Of a stretch of 48,192 nucleotides of DNA, positions 16,354-24,757 are shown piece after piece. Under the pieces are notes generated by a model, which searched no databases, had not been told where the DNA came from, and saw only the letters and a list, made by a program, of their open reading frames with translations. Location: the NCBI GenBank assembly GCA_035946615.1, contig DASYZB010000133.1, positions 1 to 48,192 on the forward strand. The letters run 5' to 3'. This DNA is from Verrucomicrobiia bacterium (lineage in GTDB: Bacteria; Verrucomicrobiota; Verrucomicrobiia; Limisphaerales; UBA8199). A program made the position numbers and the translations under genes. Numbering within the stretch: position 1 is the stretch's first letter; each line of letters starts with the position of its first letter.

Positions 16354-17420
16354 GCGTCCTTATGTTTCAAACGTATTTCCTGGATTTCCTGGAAAGGGAT
16401 CAGAACCTCCTCAGTCGCATGCCCGCGTGGGACCTGCAGGTGGATGTCATTGGCCGCGATGCGGCTGATGCGGTCCCCGGCATATTCGCCCCGGGACGAT
16501 TTGATAACGAGCAGCAGGTCCTTTTCCGCGTCGCGCCGCACGACGCTAAAAAAGCCGGGGAACTTCGTCTCAAAAAAGCGGCGGTTGAAGGTGAACTGGC
16601 CGCGCTGATAGGTGATGGTCTCGGGCAGCTTGGGTTTGTGGGTGGTTTCGGTATCCGAATGCGCCAACTTGAGGCCCGAAGGATGCGCGGCGCCGTCGGC
16701 GTGCATCGGATTGACCTCATCCTCGCCGGCGGCCACAGCGGTCGCGTCGTTAGCGGCGGTTTCGCCAGAGGCAGGTTCGGGCACTTCCATCGCAGGGGCC
16801 GTTTTGGTAATCCGAGTGGGGAGCGAAAGGAAGACGATAGGCGCTAAAAAGCCGAGCACCGGGACGGCGGCGAGGCCACAGACCAACATCGGCGGTTTCG
16901 CTCGGAAGATGGCTATTTCAAAGGCGGCATAGATATTGGTGGCATAGAGAACGAGCAGGACGAACACGCCCACACTCGAAGAAAGCAGGGCGCTGAAAAG
17001 GGCTTGCTTGGGGGGCCGCTCGAGCCGCGGCGGGGGCTTAAGGTTGACCTCGGTCTTTTGAATTTTCTCCGCTGGATTGACTTCGATGAACGGCTCGACA
17101 AAGGGGTCCATTCTCTGGTTTTTGGCGAACGTCTTGAGGTCATCCTGAGAAAAGTTCGACCAGGGGACCCGTTGATATTGGCCCTCGGCTATTTTGACCT
17201 CGACCCCTTGATCATTAGCCGATGTGGGCAATACCTCGCCGGTGAGGGTCTGGCCGTTCGTCAGTTTGAATTCGTCCGCCCAGGCCAGAGGGCCCAGCAG
17301 GCAGCAGAGACTCAAACCGATAACTAAAGATAATGCGCGCACGCAGACATGGGATAACAAATGAAACTGTGAATGGGAAACAAAAAAGGAGCAATCTCCC
17401 AAAAGGCCGCAGGAAATCAT
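16350..17420 (-). CDS. secreted/membrane protein of unknown function, first gene of the adk-fmt run
   Basis: Up to 356 residues from ATG at 17420. A hydrophobic segment (ALSLVIGLSLCCLLGPLAWA) ends at a likely signal-peptidase site, so a shorter start at the GTG just before RALSLV is possible. The first mature domain (EFKLTNGQTLTGEVLPTSAN) looks like a small beta-barrel seen in Verrucomicrobia and Planctomycetes secreted proteins. Two to three membrane segments follow (ALLSSSVGVFVLLVLYATNI; PMLVCGLAAVPVLGFLAPIV), then an acidic Ala-rich linker and a soluble C-terminal domain of about 90 residues (FNRRFFETKFPGFFSVVRRD). I do not recognise a function. It overlaps adk by four bases. Confidence 0.7.
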   Translation of the reverse strand: MISCGLLGDCSFFVSHSQFHLLSHVCVRALSLVIGLSLCCLLGPLAWADEFKLTNGQTLTGEVLPTSANDQGVEVKIAEGQYQRVPWSNFSQDDLKTFAKNQRMDPFVEPFIEVNPAEKIQKTEVNLKPPPRLERPPKQALFSALLSSSVGVFVLLVLYATNIYAAFEIAIFRAKPPMLVCGLAAVPVLGFLAPIVFLSLPTRITKTAPAMEVPEPASGETAANDATAVAAGEDEVNPMHADGAAHPSGLKLAHSDTETTHKPKLPETITYQRGQFTFNRRFFETKFPGFFSVVRRDAEKDLLLVIKSSRGEYAGDRISRIAANDIHLQVPRGHATEEVLIPFQEIQEIRLKHKDA

Positions 17421-17610
17421 CTGAAACGATATTACCTTGTCTCCGGTAAGTCATGCGGTAAGGTTTCGATTATGGCAACACCTGCCACACCAACCGTTCA
17501 ACCAGGGCATTCTGGGCCAAGCGCGGGCCAAAGCCTAAATTCGTGCAAATGGAATCTGGAATCTTTATACAAATCCAGCGACTCTTGGTGTCTATCAGGT
17601 AAAGCTTTGA

Positions 17611-18159
17611 ATGGCCGACGAGCCTAAACAATGTAATTGGTGCGAGGCGCTCTACGAAGCGAAGGCGTCGGAGTTAATCCTTTATGGGCGGGCTCTTGGG
17701 CTCAGTCATGGCGAGGCCGAAGACGTTGTGCAGGAGACTTTTATGTCCCTGATCCAGCGGACCGAGCCGCCGCTTAGGCCCGAGCATTACTGCATCCGCA
17801 GCTTTCGCAACAGGGCTTTGAACTATCGCCGCAGTTTATGGCGGCGGCTGGCGCGGGAATGGGAGTCGCAACGCTGGTTCGAGCAATCCCCTTCCGAAAG
17901 CCCTGCCGAGCGCGAGGCGATGAAAGCCCTTCGCGAGCTGCCGCCCGAGCAGCGCGAGGTGATTGTCCTCAAAATATGGCATGAATATACCTTCGAAGAG
18001 ATAGGAGAGTTGCTGGGTCTCTCGCCCAATACCGCTGCTGGTCGCTACCGCTATGGCCTGCAAAAGCTGAGGGCCTCACTGAAAGGACCATCGTATGAAC
18101 GAACTGAACGAACAACACTTGCGCTCCTGGGCGCCACGCCGCCCTTCCGCGGGGCTTAA
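17611..18159 (+). CDS. ECF-type RNA polymerase sigma factor
   Basis: 182 residues with sigma region 2 (GEAEDVVQETFMSLIQR; IRSFRNRALNYRRSLWRRLA) and region 4 (LRELPPEQREVIVLKIWHEY, then TFEEIGELLGLSPNTAAGRY). It lacks regions 1 and 3, as ECF factors do. AGGTAAAG upstream of the ATG supports the start. The downstream gene begins inside this one, the usual layout of sigma and anti-sigma pairs. The DUF2723 protein that follows may belong to its regulon. Confidence 0.9.
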   Translation: MADEPKQCNWCEALYEAKASELILYGRALGLSHGEAEDVVQETFMSLIQRTEPPLRPEHYCIRSFRNRALNYRRSLWRRLAREWESQRWFEQSPSESPAEREAMKALRELPPEQREVIVLKIWHEYTFEEIGELLGLSPNTAAGRYRYGLQKLRASLKGPSYERTERTTLALLGATPPFRGA

Positions 18160-18502
18160 GGCGCGCATTTTTGGCCGACAAAATCGAACGGCAACAGGCC
18201 AGGATTCACCAGAGCCGGTTGTGGTCGAGCCCACATTCCGCTTTGCCTGGCTGGTGCCGGTGACGGCGGCATTGCTGCTGGTTTGCGTCTTCTTTGGCCA
18301 GCGCAACAGCGCCACGATCTCCAGCACGCATGCTTCGCCCGAGATGATCGCCGTGGCCCTGAGCAACCAAAGCGCCGCCGCCTGGCTGCCTCGCAGCTTT
18401 GCCTGTGCCCAGAACAGTTTGCCGAAAGAGACTTTTGAGTGGACGAACGGGAACGGTTCGACTCCCGGTTACGGGCCTTCGGCTTCTGCGGGGACAAATT
18501 AA
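18095..18502 (+). CDS. putative anti-sigma membrane protein
   Basis: 135 residues overlapping the sigma gene by 65 bases, with GAAAGGA well placed before its ATG. The N-terminal 48 residues are hydrophilic and could bind the sigma factor. One membrane helix follows (FAWLVPVTAALLLVCVFFG, about 50-68), and the rest should be external. No zinc-binding HxxxCxxC motif is seen, so it is not a ZAS-type anti-sigma factor. The role is inferred from position and topology only. Confidence 0.6.
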   Translation: MNELNEQHLRSWAPRRPSAGLKARIFGRQNRTATGQDSPEPVVVEPTFRFAWLVPVTAALLLVCVFFGQRNSATISSTHASPEMIAVALSNQSAAAWLPRSFACAQNSLPKETFEWTNGNGSTPGYGPSASAGTN

Positions 18503-18655
18503 AACCGCTGCTCTTCGCTAATCGAACGCTAAAAATGGCTCCCGCTAGCGTCCGGGGCATAGCGAGATCACGTTCAGTGAACTGCCTGGGTGTTCGATAG
18601 CTGCTGTCATATTTCACCTTTCTCATTAGCGATCATCAGCGCAGATTAGCGGTAC
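18503..18655. repeat. 10-base-period word ATTAGCG upstream of DUF2723 gene
   Basis: Units starting at 18621, 18631 and 18641 (TCTCATTAGC, GATCATCAGC, GCAGATTAGC) are in exact 10-base register. CGCTA, the inverse word, occurs at 18516 and 18527. This is the same kind of array as in the first kilobase. Confidence 0.6.
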
Positions 18656-18661
18656 AATTGA

Positions 18662-21600
18662 ATGGCCACGGCTAAATCCAACCCGCTCACACCTGGCCGG
18701 ACCGGTAACGTCCCGCCGGGCCGGGGTTTCGCCCCTCCCATCCCGAGGACTCCCCCGTTGTTTCGCCGGATAGATTGGCTGGCATTTCTCATCACCTTCG
18801 CCGCCGTTTGGATTGGCTATTATCTGACGCTAGCCCCGGAGTTGACCCTGGAAGATTCCGGGGAATTGGCGACCGGTTCGTTCTACGCAGGCATTCCCCA
18901 TCCGCCCGGTTACCCGGTTTGGACGATATACACGTGGTTATGGACCGTGCTGGTTCCGATCAAGAACGCGGCCTGGCGCGTGGCCCTGGGGGAAGCAACG
19001 GGCGGGGCTTTGGCGGCCGGCCTGCTGGCCTTCATTGTATCACGCGGCAGCAGCCTGCTCATGGAAGGCATCGATGAACTCAAAGCCATGGCTGGCCGAT
19101 GGGAAAGCGCCATTTGCGTGGTCTCCGGGTTTGTGGCGGGGATGTTGATCGGTTTCAACGGATTCATGTGGAGCCAATCGGTTATCGTCGAGGTTTACTC
19201 GTTCAGCATTGCCTCGTTGATGATCGTGCTGCTCTGCATTTTGCGGTGGGTTTATGCTCCGCATCAAAAGCGCTATTTGTATCTTGCCCTGTTCTTCCAT
19301 GGCATCTGCTTCACAAACCACCAAACGCTGATTGTCGCCGCCATGGGCATCGAGGTCGCTATCGCGGCCGCCCACCTCCGCATGGGCCGCTATCTTTGGC
19401 TGGGCAACATCATTATCTATTTCGGCGCCTGGATTCTCGCGGGAGAAAACATCCTCACCGCCCTCGAATCCAATCATGCTGTTTTCATCATTTTCCACGT
19501 CGTCGGGGCGGCCTCCATCGCCCTGTACCTCTGGTTTGCAGTTCTGACAAAAATCACGGCCAAAGAGATTGGTTTTGACGCATCATTGGCCCTCTTTTTC
19601 CTCGCCCTTCCCGCGGCGCCGGCTCTCGGTTTTTTCGGCTGGGCTCTCGCGGTGGCGGGCGTGGCCGGCGGCATCAAATTCGGGGCGGATACCTGGCGGC
19701 TAGGGCATGAATGGCTGGCGGTGATGGTGTGCGGCTTTTGCTGGATCGCCGGCGCGTCCTTTTATTTCTACATGCCCCTGGCCGGCATGACCAATCCGCC
19801 CATGGAATGGGGCTACCCAAGGACCGTCGAGGGGTTTTTTCACGCCTTTACCAGGGGTCAGTACGAGAAAACCAATCCGACCGATATCATCCATGATCCG
19901 CTGCGATTTCTCACTCAACTCACCATGCTCGGTACGGGGATCATCGAAGAATTCAACTGGGTCTATGCCTTTCTGGCTCTGGTCCCGTTTGTTTTCTTTT
20001 TTAAGCTGCATCGACGCGAGCGGGCGTGGTTAATCGGTATCACGGCCATTTACCTCTGCCTGGGTGTCCTGCTGCTGATTCTTCTCAATCCGCCTCCGGA
20101 CCGCGCGGCGCAGGAATTGGTGCGCGTGTTTTTCACCGCTTCACACACGTTGATCGCTCTCCTGATCGGCTATGGCCTCACTCTGATTGCGGCATTTATG
20201 GCGACCCAATACCAACGCTTTCGCGCCTGGGGGCTGACCTGCGGAGCGGTGGCCTTGGCCTTGGCCCTTTACTCTTTTACAGACCTGACCGGGCGCACCT
20301 TTTTTGGAGAAACGGCTAATGTGCCGCTTTCACAACTTTTATCATTTGTTGGCCAAACCTTTACGAACAAGGATCAATACGGGCTGCCGGTTTATGCCGG
20401 GTTAATCCTCGTCGCAATGGCGCTGACATTCCTTTGCGCTCTGGTCATTTACCGCAAACGCGCTCCGCTGGCCGTTACCCTGGGCTTGTTCGCCTTGATG
20501 CCGCTGTATTCCATCCTGACTCACTGGTCCGACAATGAAGAGCGCAACCACTGGTTCGGATATTACTTTGGCCATGACATGTTCCATCCGCCATTCAAGG
20601 CAGCCGGCGGCAAAGGGCTTTACCCGGAGATGGCAAAAAACGCCGTCTTGTTCGGTGGAACCGATCCTGGCCGGTTCTGTCCGACCTACATGATTTTCTG
20701 TGACAGCTTTATTCCCCACAACTGCCAACCCGCGGCCGATCAGTCCTTCGATCGACGGGATGTTTATATCATCACTCAAAACGCCCTGGCTGATGGGACC
20801 TACCTCGATTACATCAGGGCCCAGTACAATCGGAGCGCTCAAATCGATCCACCGTTTTTCCAAGAGCTGTTTCGCTCGGAGAAAGAGCGGACTTATAAGT
20901 ACACAAACTTCCTGGCACGCGCTGTGCGCCCGCTGGATGTGGCCTTTGAAGGCTTCGGCGCCCGTGTGGAAAAGCGGCGGCGCACCTATACCTCCTGGTT
21001 TTCTGAGAGTGATTTCATCGACCTGCCGCGTTTGGCGGGCCTTTTAAGGGCGCAGCAAGACCCGGTTTCAAGTTATATTTACCAGAACCTTCTCCCCGAG
21101 ACTCGAGCGCTGCTCACCTCGAGTGTGGGAGGCGCTGCCCTGCGCCGGGGTCTGGCCACGGACTTGAATGCTTTGATCGACCGTGAACTGGAGGTGAAGA
21201 AGCAACTCCTGGAAAAGAAGGCGGCTTTGGGTTCTTTGCAACAGGCAGGGCCCGCGGGCCGTCTTTCGGAGACAGACCACCGCCGCGTTCAAACCCTGGA
21301 AACCCAGATCGAGGCGCTGCAGAAGCTCGGCCCCTTATACGCGCCAGCGCGTTTCCAGCAAGTCCATCTTTCCGAGTATCTGCAGGATTTTATCAGGCAA
21401 AACCCGCAGAGCGACACGCGGGTCCGCCTCAACCGGCTGCTCATCGAGGCGGCATATCCGCAGGAAATCGCCAAGAGCCTGGGTGGGGTTTATCCCGATC
21501 GGGAGATTTACTGTCCGACCGCCGAAGACTCGGCGCGCTGTTTTAGTGAGTACATGGCAGATGCCCAGCACCGCCTTCAATTGAACGAAATTAAACCGGG

Positions 21601-22981
21601 CGAAGATGTCCATTACGACCCTCGAAGCGGCAGGATACAAATCTCGGGGCATGTCGCCGTTATGGAAATCAATGGCCTGCTGACCAAAGTCATTTTCGAT
21701 CACAATCCGAAGAACGAATTCTACGTCGAGGAGAGCTTTCCATTGGATTGGATGTATCCTTACCTGACACCCTTCGGGATCATCATGGAGCTCAATCGGC
21801 AGCCGCTGCCCGAGTTGACCGACGAGATAGTCAGAAGAGATCACGAATTCTGGACAAAATACTCCGATCGGCTTATCGGCAACTGGATCACGTACGATAC
21901 CCCGATCAAAGACATCGCTGGCTGGGTCGAGAAGGTCTATCTGCGCCGCGATTTCGCCGGCTACACGGGCGACCGCAAATTCATTCGGGATGACCAGGCG
22001 CAAAAGTCCTTCTCGAAACTCCGCAGCGCCATTGCGGGGGTCTATGCATGGCGTTTGAGCAAATCCAAACCAGGGACGCCCGAGCATCAGCGGATGAGCA
22101 AGGAGGCCGATTTTGCCTTTCGCCAGGCCTTTGGGTTCTGCCCGTATAGCCCCGAGGTCCTGTTTCGTTATGTGAACCTTCTGTTAGGGGAGCAACGCCT
22201 CGATGAGGCGCTGATCATCGCCACGACGTGCCTCGAACTGGACCCTTACAATGGCGGCGTGATTGATCTGGTTAAGCGGCTCCGGGATTGGAAGGCCCAA
22301 CACAGCGGGCTCAACTCCACCCAACTCGAAACCGAGGTCGCGCAGAACCCGGATAATTTTCAGCTCGCGTTCAATTTGGCCAGCGTCTATTTGCAGACCG
22401 GGCAGACCGGCCACGCGGTTCAAACTTTGGCTCGGGTCCTGAACAATCCTCATGCCGATGCGGATGTTCTGCGGGCTTTGGTTCCGGCATTTGCCAGTCT
22501 GGTCAGCCCCGCTGAACTCAAGGCGGCTGTCAACCGGTTAGCGGGTCAGTTTCAGACCTATCCGACCAACCTCCAAGCCGGAATCGGCCTGGCCGAGGGC
22601 TATCGCGACCTCCAAGAGACGGGGCTCGCCGCGCAAACTTTACAACACATCCTCGACAGCACCAATCTCGACCCCAACACGGCTTTATTACTTGCCCAGC
22701 AATACGCCGCCTCTGGAAATTACTCGAAGCTGAAACAAACGCTGCAAAAACTCGCAAAGCTTACCCCCGGCACACCGGAAGTATGGTATGACCTGGCGGC
22801 GTTGAAGGCGACTTTGGGAAAAATGGCCCAAGCTTTGCCTGCCTTGCGCCAGGCCATCACTCTGAGCAACCAGCGACTAAAGCAGGACCCCAAAGCCCGC
22901 GATCTTCGCGCCGAAGCCGCCAAAGACCCGCGCTTTGCCGCACTTCGGGATAATCCACAGTTTAAGGAATTGACCAAGTAA
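18662..22981 (+). CDS. DUF2723 (TMEM260-like) GT-C membrane protein with TPR tail
   Basis: 1439 residues. After a Pro-rich N-terminal tail comes a large multi-spanning domain beginning FRRIDWLAFLITFAAVWIGY. The first external loop has the DUF2723 signature LTLEDSGELATG and GIPHPPGYPVW, with E64/D65 as the likely catalytic acid. The human member of this family, TMEM260, is an O-mannosyltransferase, so transfer of a sugar (plausibly mannose from polyprenyl-phosphate) to exported proteins is likely. A long soluble middle part (about 640-1110) follows, and TPR-like helical repeats fill about 1130-1430 (AFNLASVYLQTGQTGHAVQT). No frameshift is apparent. Expression may be linked to the ECF sigma factor upstream. 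Confidence 0.85.
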   Translation: MATAKSNPLTPGRTGNVPPGRGFAPPIPRTPPLFRRIDWLAFLITFAAVWIGYYLTLAPELTLEDSGELATGSFYAGIPHPPGYPVWTIYTWLWTVLVPIKNAAWRVALGEATGGALAAGLLAFIVSRGSSLLMEGIDELKAMAGRWESAICVVSGFVAGMLIGFNGFMWSQSVIVEVYSFSIASLMIVLLCILRWVYAPHQKRYLYLALFFHGICFTNHQTLIVAAMGIEVAIAAAHLRMGRYLWLGNIIIYFGAWILAGENILTALESNHAVFIIFHVVGAASIALYLWFAVLTKITAKEIGFDASLALFFLALPAAPALGFFGWALAVAGVAGGIKFGADTWRLGHEWLAVMVCGFCWIAGASFYFYMPLAGMTNPPMEWGYPRTVEGFFHAFTRGQYEKTNPTDIIHDPLRFLTQLTMLGTGIIEEFNWVYAFLALVPFVFFFKLHRRERAWLIGITAIYLCLGVLLLILLNPPPDRAAQELVRVFFTASHTLIALLIGYGLTLIAAFMATQYQRFRAWGLTCGAVALALALYSFTDLTGRTFFGETANVPLSQLLSFVGQTFTNKDQYGLPVYAGLILVAMALTFLCALVIYRKRAPLAVTLGLFALMPLYSILTHWSDNEERNHWFGYYFGHDMFHPPFKAAGGKGLYPEMAKNAVLFGGTDPGRFCPTYMIFCDSFIPHNCQPAADQSFDRRDVYIITQNALADGTYLDYIRAQYNRSAQIDPPFFQELFRSEKERTYKYTNFLARAVRPLDVAFEGFGARVEKRRRTYTSWFSESDFIDLPRLAGLLRAQQDPVSSYIYQNLLPETRALLTSSVGGAALRRGLATDLNALIDRELEVKKQLLEKKAALGSLQQAGPAGRLSETDHRRVQTLETQIEALQKLGPLYAPARFQQVHLSEYLQDFIRQNPQSDTRVRLNRLLIEAAYPQEIAKSLGGVYPDREIYCPTAEDSARCFSEYMADAQHRLQLNEIKPGEDVHYDPRSGRIQISGHVAVMEINGLLTKVIFDHNPKNEFYVEESFPLDWMYPYLTPFGIIMELNRQPLPELTDEIVRRDHEFWTKYSDRLIGNWITYDTPIKDIAGWVEKVYLRRDFAGYTGDRKFIRDDQAQKSFSKLRSAIAGVYAWRLSKSKPGTPEHQRMSKEADFAFRQAFGFCPYSPEVLFRYVNLLLGEQRLDEALIIATTCLELDPYNGGVIDLVKRLRDWKAQHSGLNSTQLETEVAQNPDNFQLAFNLASVYLQTGQTGHAVQTLARVLNNPHADADVLRALVPAFASLVSPAELKAAVNRLAGQFQTYPTNLQAGIGLAEGYRDLQETGLAAQTLQHILDSTNLDPNTALLLAQQYAASGNYSKLKQTLQKLAKLTPGTPEVWYDLAALKATLGKMAQALPALRQAITLSNQRLKQDPKARDLRAEAAKDPRFAALRDNPQFKELTK

Positions 22982-23000
22982 CGAAGTAACGGGAATCCGT

Positions 23001-23567
23001 TCATCCCTTTTCAGTAGTCGTTTGCCCGCTCTCAGGCAACAGCGGTTGAGTTCCAATCGCATCAATGAGTCCCTGTTCGAGCGCCTCCTGGGCGCTAAAC
23101 TCTGTCCCTGCTCGAAACCATTCCAACACATCGGCTGGTTGCTTTTGCGCATCCTCAGCAAGCGTATCGGCCAAGAGCCGCAGAGTGGACTCGATGCCGC
23201 CCGCTTTCCGCCCTCTGCTCGTCTCGGCCAGAAGCTTGAAGGAAAACCGGGCGCCCGGCGCCGCAACGCGGAAGCCCTTCAGGCCGTGAGCGGCGATAAC
23301 CAGGGCAGGACCCGCGGCTTGCCCGTTGCAAAACGTAATGACAGGACAACGGATGCCATTCATGGTAGAAAGGATCCCGAGGGTTTCTGATGCCAAACCT
23401 CCGCCAGAATCGATATAAGCGATAATAGGTTGGCGATGGTCCTCGGTTGCCAGAACCAGCAGGCGCGCGATACAGCAGGCCGCAATGGGTTTGGTGAGCC
23501 GCCCGCGCAATGTCAGCCGCCGCTCCAGGGCGGTGGACGTTAGCAACCCGGTCGATATTCGTGCCAT
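23001..23567 (-). CDS. ClpP-like protein lacking catalytic Ser and His (ClpR-type)
   Basis: 188 residues with the ClpP/crotonase fold: PIIAYIDSGGGLASETLGIL and GIRCPVITFCNGQAAGPALV align with ClpP. In ClpP the nucleophile is in GQAAS and the histidine in MIHQP. Here the serine position is Gly86 (codon GGT) and the histidine position is Lys111 in ARFSFKLL. The third residue, Asp168 in GLIDAIG, is kept. It should thus be a non-cleaving subunit, like plastid and cyanobacterial ClpR, that joins an active ClpP ring encoded elsewhere, or it has another role. It is convergent with the DUF2723 gene (19-base gap). The frame is intact, so this is unlikely to be simple decay. Confidence 0.85.
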   Translation of the reverse strand: MARISTGLLTSTALERRLTLRGRLTKPIAACCIARLLVLATEDHRQPIIAYIDSGGGLASETLGILSTMNGIRCPVITFCNGQAAGPALVIAAHGLKGFRVAAPGARFSFKLLAETSRGRKAGGIESTLRLLADTLAEDAQKQPADVLEWFRAGTEFSAQEALEQGLIDAIGTQPLLPESGQTTTEKG

Positions 23568-23826
23568 ATCCAGATTCCCGGGACCGGCCTGGTTGAACTC
23601 TCAGTGGGTTCAACGACCTCGATTGGGGAATTACCGCCAATTCACAGCAGGCCGATCCGTCAAAGCCCGGATTTTACAATGACTTTGGGCGGGAGTTGCA
23701 AGCGTTTTAATCAACAAAACGCGAAATGGGCAAAATGGGCAGCATCTTGCCTCTGGCCCTCCGATGCTGGCGAACGGTTCGCGAGGCGCGCCGAATAGCG
23801 CTTAAGGCGGGCGCGCTTCCCGCTGG

Positions 23827-24489
23827 CTACCGTCCTGTTGGGGTGTAGGATCGATTAAAAAGGTTGGTTGGTGTGGACGAGATGACTTGGGAGGGTGCCG
23901 CAGAAAAGTTGCTGCCGATATTCAAATCCTGCAACAGTGCCGGGACGGGCTGCAAATCGCGTTGGAGCGTCTGAAGGTCCGTTATCATGTTAGCGGTCAC
24001 CGGTGTGGCGCCATTATTATTCTTTGAAAGCAGATTTCGCAACGCGTCCTCCACTTTAGTTAACTCCGAAGCGTTCTGTCCATTGGCAGGGGTCGGCGAA
24101 GAACCCGATACGATACTTGAAAGACGGCTGGCCAGAGATTGGCTTCCAGCGGCGGACGACCCGTACTGCTTGTTAAAGGCGGTCAGCGCCGGCATGGTCT
24201 GGTCAATCGCCGCTCGCAGGTTCTGCAGTTGCGACGCCAATTGCCCTACGGAGAAGACCTGGCCGGTTTGGTTGGTAAAGTTTAAATTGCTGGCCCCCAA
24301 TGCTGTCGTATTATTCGTGTAGCCCTGGGCCTGATAATTGTAATCTGGTCTGGGAGCGCCGTAGCCCTGGGCAGGCGCCGTATAGCCTGGAGCTGTTTGC
24401 TGATTTTGGCCTGAGTAGGGTTGTTGCGTCTGGGCTTGTGCGCAGGAAATCCCCAGAACTCCGATAAAGAGGACAACTTTCATTTTCAT
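23827..24489 (-). CDS. secreted Gln/Asn/Ser-rich protein of unknown function
   Basis: 220 residues with a signal peptide MKMKVVLFIGVLGISCAQAQ. A Gln/Tyr/Pro/Gly-rich stretch follows (residues 21-60), then a mostly helical domain (VGQLASQLQNLRAAIDQTMP; ELTKVEDALRNLLS; MITDLQTLQRDLQPVPALLQ) and a Ser/Thr/Asn-rich end. The Ser/Thr content would make it a plausible glycosylation target. I do not recognise a family. Confidence 0.7.
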   Translation of the reverse strand: MKMKVVLFIGVLGISCAQAQTQQPYSGQNQQTAPGYTAPAQGYGAPRPDYNYQAQGYTNNTTALGASNLNFTNQTGQVFSVGQLASQLQNLRAAIDQTMPALTAFNKQYGSSAAGSQSLASRLSSIVSGSSPTPANGQNASELTKVEDALRNLLSKNNNGATPVTANMITDLQTLQRDLQPVPALLQDLNIGSNFSAAPSQVISSTPTNLFNRSYTPTGR

Positions 24490-24591
24490 AAGATGGCTGC
24501 ATCCTTGGATACGTTCTAATCCTTAACAATATTGAGCCGAGGCTTGCTCCGGCACTATGGGGTCTTCCCCGATTAAGCCGTGGAACTGCTT

Positions 24592-24669
24592 TCAGGCCAT
24601 TGGGTCCAATATCTGCACGCCTGCCGGCTCGAAATGGCGTGTATTGTGGGTGGCAATAATGTGTCCCCG
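24592..24669 (-). pseudogene. VapC-type PIN toxin relic, last 25 residues
   Basis: The minus strand reads RGHIIATHNTRHFEPAGVQI followed by LDPMA and a stop. This is the closing strand-helix-strand of VapC-like PIN toxins (typical form: GxxIATRNTxDFExLGVxxxNPW). An in-frame TAG lies directly before it and no upstream part is seen, so only a fragment remains. Confidence 0.55.
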
Positions 24670-24701
24670 CTATTTGAAATGCGCAGGCATATGAACTTTT
24701 A

Positions 24702-24739
24702 CAAAACGGGCCGGGAAGCCGTAGTACCTTCCCGGCCCG
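24702..24739 (-). terminator. Rho-independent terminator after nrdJ
   Basis: A perfect 12-bp stem (arms 24707-24718 and 24728-24739, CTTCCCGGCCCG on the plus strand) with a 9-base loop is followed on the minus strand by TTTTGT. It lies 19 bases beyond the nrdJ stop. Confidence 0.8.
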
Positions 24740-24757
24740 CAGGAGTCTTCCGTATGG

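Noticed and set aside
23720-23745. AAATGGGCA tandem pair
   Set aside because: Two 9-base copies only; too little to separate from chance.
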